Source: an uncultured Campylobacterales bacterium (lineage in GTDB: Bacteria; Campylobacterota; Campylobacteria; Campylobacterales; Arcobacteraceae). From it: a stretch of DNA of 64,000 nt. The DNA is taken from positions 117,708 to 181,707 of the forward strand of contig CANLWY010000007.1 of the NCBI GenBank assembly GCA_947494995.1, in the 5' to 3' direction. Of the stretch, positions 62,174 to 64,000 are shown piece by piece. A program made the position numbers and the translations under genes. Each line of letters starts with the position of its first letter. The first letter of the stretch is position 1. The notes beneath the pieces are model-generated. The model saw only the letters and a program-made list of their open reading frames with translations, had not been told where the DNA came from and did not search any database.

Positions 62174-64000
62174 ATGATCAAGTTGATAATTAAAAACCCA
62201 AATGGTTCTATTGAAACACAGGAGATAACACAAAATACAACTCTTAGTCCAAGTGCCGGACAACAGTTTTATTTTGATAACTCGGATGGAAGTAGAAAAT
62301 ATACCTTTAACCTAACAGATGGTGAAGAGTCAATTGAGTTAATCTTTGCTGGTAATGGTGAGAGATTAGTATTAAATCTAAACGGTATGGCAGATTTAAT
62401 CAAGCAATCAGATGATGCACTAAATGAAAAAACAAAAACTGTTTTAGGGATTATGGATGATCAAGACGGTTTAAAAGAATTAAATGAAACAGCTTTAAAT
62501 GACAATTTCCAAGGTGATAAAGTAATTAGTGACTTAAAAGAATTACTTGCCGATACTACAAATCCAGATGAAGATTACCAAAATGGTATTATTATAGACG
62601 ACTTTGGTGCATTAGCAGAGCAATTAGATGCAGCAGCAGCTGGAGGGGAACTAGGTCAAAACTCTGGGTTTACTTTTGATGCAGTTGATCCTTCAGGTCA
62701 AGTATATGGCGTAGATGCAAGAGGAAGAGGTACAACTTTTGATCCAAATGATCCAAATGGGGAGATTGAAGGTGGTGAAAATAGTAATCCTGTAATTATA
62801 ATTGGTGATGCAGGAAGTGTTTTTGAAAGAGGTTTACTTAATACTTCAGATGAGAGTGAAATAGATAGAGGAAGTTTTAGAATTGAATCTCCAGATGGAA
62901 TTAGTGTTGTTACAGTAGGAGGAGTTGAGTTTACAGTTCCAGAGTTACAAGCAACAAATACAACACCTTCTACAGGAATTGATACTGGAGAAGGAATTAT
63001 TGTAATTACCGGATATACAGAAGTTTCTTCTCAAATTTCTGATATTAGCTATGAATATACTCTAAAAGATAATTTAGATCATGACGATGAATTAGCTGAT
63101 GGAGATGCAACTAACAATGATGCAAATACAATTTCAGATTTCATAGGTATTTCAGTTAGAGATACTGATGGAGATACTGCTTCTGGGCAATTACAAATTG
63201 ATATTATAGATGATACTCCCACTGCACAAATAGAAATCAATGAGTCTGAAATGCCTACCTTAACTACGCAAGACTCAGAAACTGAAGGTACTAATAGTGA
63301 CTCTGCAACAGGTTCTTTTGTAAATTTGTTCAATGTAACAAGTTTAGATGTAGGAGCTGATAACGATGCAGGCTCATCAACGAGTTTAGAGTATACATTG
63401 TCTGTTGAGAATACTACAACAGGCTTAACTCATGAAGGTGAAGCAATTGTATTATCAGTAAATGACTCAGGTGTAATTGAAGGTAAGGTTTCAGGAATAA
63501 CTGAACCAATCTTTACAGTATCAGTAGATGAAGCAACTGGTGAAGTAACGTTAACACAGAATGCTGAAATTGATCATACTGATGAGTTAGCAGATGGTGA
63601 TGCAACAAATAATGATGTAAATAATCTTGGTTTATTAAATGGGAATATAATCTTAACATTAACTGCTACTGCTACAGATAGCGATGGTGATGTTGCAAGT
63701 AATTCACAGTCTGAAGATATTAGTTCTGCAATGAGTTTTGATGATGATGTCCCAAGTGTAGATATATATTACAATGAAAGTGAAATGGCTTCATTAACTA
63801 CTCAAGATTCTGATACTATTGGATCTAACAATGATACAGCTACAGCTTCTTTTTCAAATTTATTTACATTGAATACTGATATTGGGGCAGATGATTTAGA
63901 AGCAGATGATGTACAACCTTCTATAGATTATACATTAAGTGTAACAACAGCAGCAACAGGCTTAACACATGAAGGTGAAGTAATAACAGTTGCGAAAGAT
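62174..64000 (+). CDS. Giant repeat adhesin, LapA-like N-terminus (partial)
   Basis: The first 609 codons of an open frame running off the right edge. There is no signal peptide, as expected for a type I substrate. Residues 1-150 resemble a membrane retention module (beta strands then helices), followed by AAAAGG at 153-158 (62630-62647), similar to the di-alanine site cut by LapG proteases. From about residue 345 tandem beta domains of the T1SS-143/DUF5801 type begin, Asp-rich (DATNNDANT, DTDGDTA) and probably Ca-binding. AAAGGA lies 6 bases before the ATG. Exported by the upstream TolC-ABC-HlyD set. Confidence 0.88.
   Translation, partial: MIKLIIKNPNGSIETQEITQNTTLSPSAGQQFYFDNSDGSRKYTFNLTDGEESIELIFAGNGERLVLNLNGMADLIKQSDDALNEKTKTVLGIMDDQDGLKELNETALNDNFQGDKVISDLKELLADTTNPDEDYQNGIIIDDFGALAEQLDAAAAGGELGQNSGFTFDAVDPSGQVYGVDARGRGTTFDPNDPNGEIEGGENSNPVIIIGDAGSVFERGLLNTSDESEIDRGSFRIESPDGISVVTVGGVEFTVPELQATNTTPSTGIDTGEGIIVITGYTEVSSQISDISYEYTLKDNLDHDDELADGDATNNDANTISDFIGISVRDTDGDTASGQLQIDIIDDTPTAQIEINESEMPTLTTQDSETEGTNSDSATGSFVNLFNVTSLDVGADNDAGSSTSLEYTLSVENTTTGLTHEGEAIVLSVNDSGVIEGKVSGITEPIFTVSVDEATGEVTLTQNAEIDHTDELADGDATNNDVNNLGLLNGNIILTLTATATDSDGDVASNSQSEDISSAMSFDDDVPSVDIYYNESEMASLTTQDSDTIGSNNDTATASFSNLFTLNTDIGADDLEADDVQPSIDYTLSVTTAATGLTHEGEVITVAKD
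63212..64000 (+). repeat. Tandem repeats inside the adhesin, 534-base period
   Basis: Unit 1 starts DTPTAQIEINESEMPTLTTQ and unit 2 DVPSVDIYYNESEMASLTTQ; the aligned Pro codons are at 63218 and 63752, a period of 534 bases (178 residues). Both share TGLTHEGE near residue 85 of the unit. The second copy is cut by the window edge, and more copies are expected downstream. Confidence 0.85.

Noticed and set aside
63079..63333. 84-codon minus-strand open frame
   Set aside because: Antisense to the adhesin repeats; no support.
63212..64000. CRISPR-like array
   Set aside because: The repeats are 534 bases long, coding and diverged; there are no short identical repeats with spacers and no cas genes.

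Overview
The window is typical chromosome of an Arcobacter-like member of the Campylobacterota. The evidence is the strong A+T bias, hrcA-grpE-dnaK order with a short HrcA, a cytosolic CZB-type chemoreceptor, an htrA-response regulator-histidine kinase trio, and several orphan kinases sharing an HQWRQPL histidine box. No insertion sequence, prophage, CRISPR array or rRNA gene was seen.

Layout. 1-1262: TAXI-type TRAP transporter on the minus strand. 1472-4938: heat-shock operon hrcA-grpE-dnaK behind a consensus promoter bracketed by two CIRCE-like elements. 4950-13662: envelope and housekeeping genes (mltA, psd, thioredoxin, dsbD, marC, PLP enzyme, transglutaminase-like protein, dtd). 13646-18826 (minus): histidine kinase, response regulator, HtrA protease, ilvD. 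18942-19383: tRNA-Leu, tRNA-Ser, tRNA-Cys. 19521-25261: cold-shock protein, soluble chemoreceptor, PAS-GGDEF diguanylate cyclase, SelO. 25402-32115: signalling block with two orphan kinases, a free periplasmic binding protein, a TPR lipoprotein, a low-complexity secreted protein and a small ribbon-helix-helix-like protein.

32134-49801 is an alpha-glucan (glycogen) cluster. One GH57 gene on the minus strand faces a long plus-strand run: gap, pfkA, nucleotidyltransferase fused to a degenerate phosphomannomutase, second GH57 enzyme, GalT-like protein, glgA, alpha-glucan phosphorylase, pgm, DUF4912 protein, GH57 branching enzyme, FBPase-like protein. Genes are tightly packed or overlapping, and the run ends at a strong terminator. 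Several members lack textbook catalytic residues: the phosphorylase has Thr at the PLP-lysine position, the PMM half lacks its phosphoserine loop, the FBPase lacks the standard metal-binding motif, and the GalT-like protein resembles ADP-glucose phosphorylase at its active site.

49950-53445 holds two small membrane proteins, one preceded by a well-formed c-di-GMP-I (GEMM-I) riboswitch on the minus strand, then a Cache-domain kinase and a convergent response regulator. 53577-64000 is a type I secretion/adhesin locus: TolC fused to a SPOR domain, LapB-like ABC transporter, LapC/HlyD-like adaptor, an ankyrin/OmpA lipoprotein, a WG-repeat lipoprotein, an orphan kinase, and the N-terminus of a very large repeat adhesin running off the right edge. 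The adhesin N-terminus carries a LapG-like di-alanine site, suggesting c-di-GMP-controlled surface retention; no lapD or lapG is in the window.

Two minus-strand genes (response regulator ending at 14863 and small membrane protein ending at 50377) appear to start at AUA codons behind good Shine-Dalgarno sequences, since their only ATG would cut off an essential N-terminal segment.
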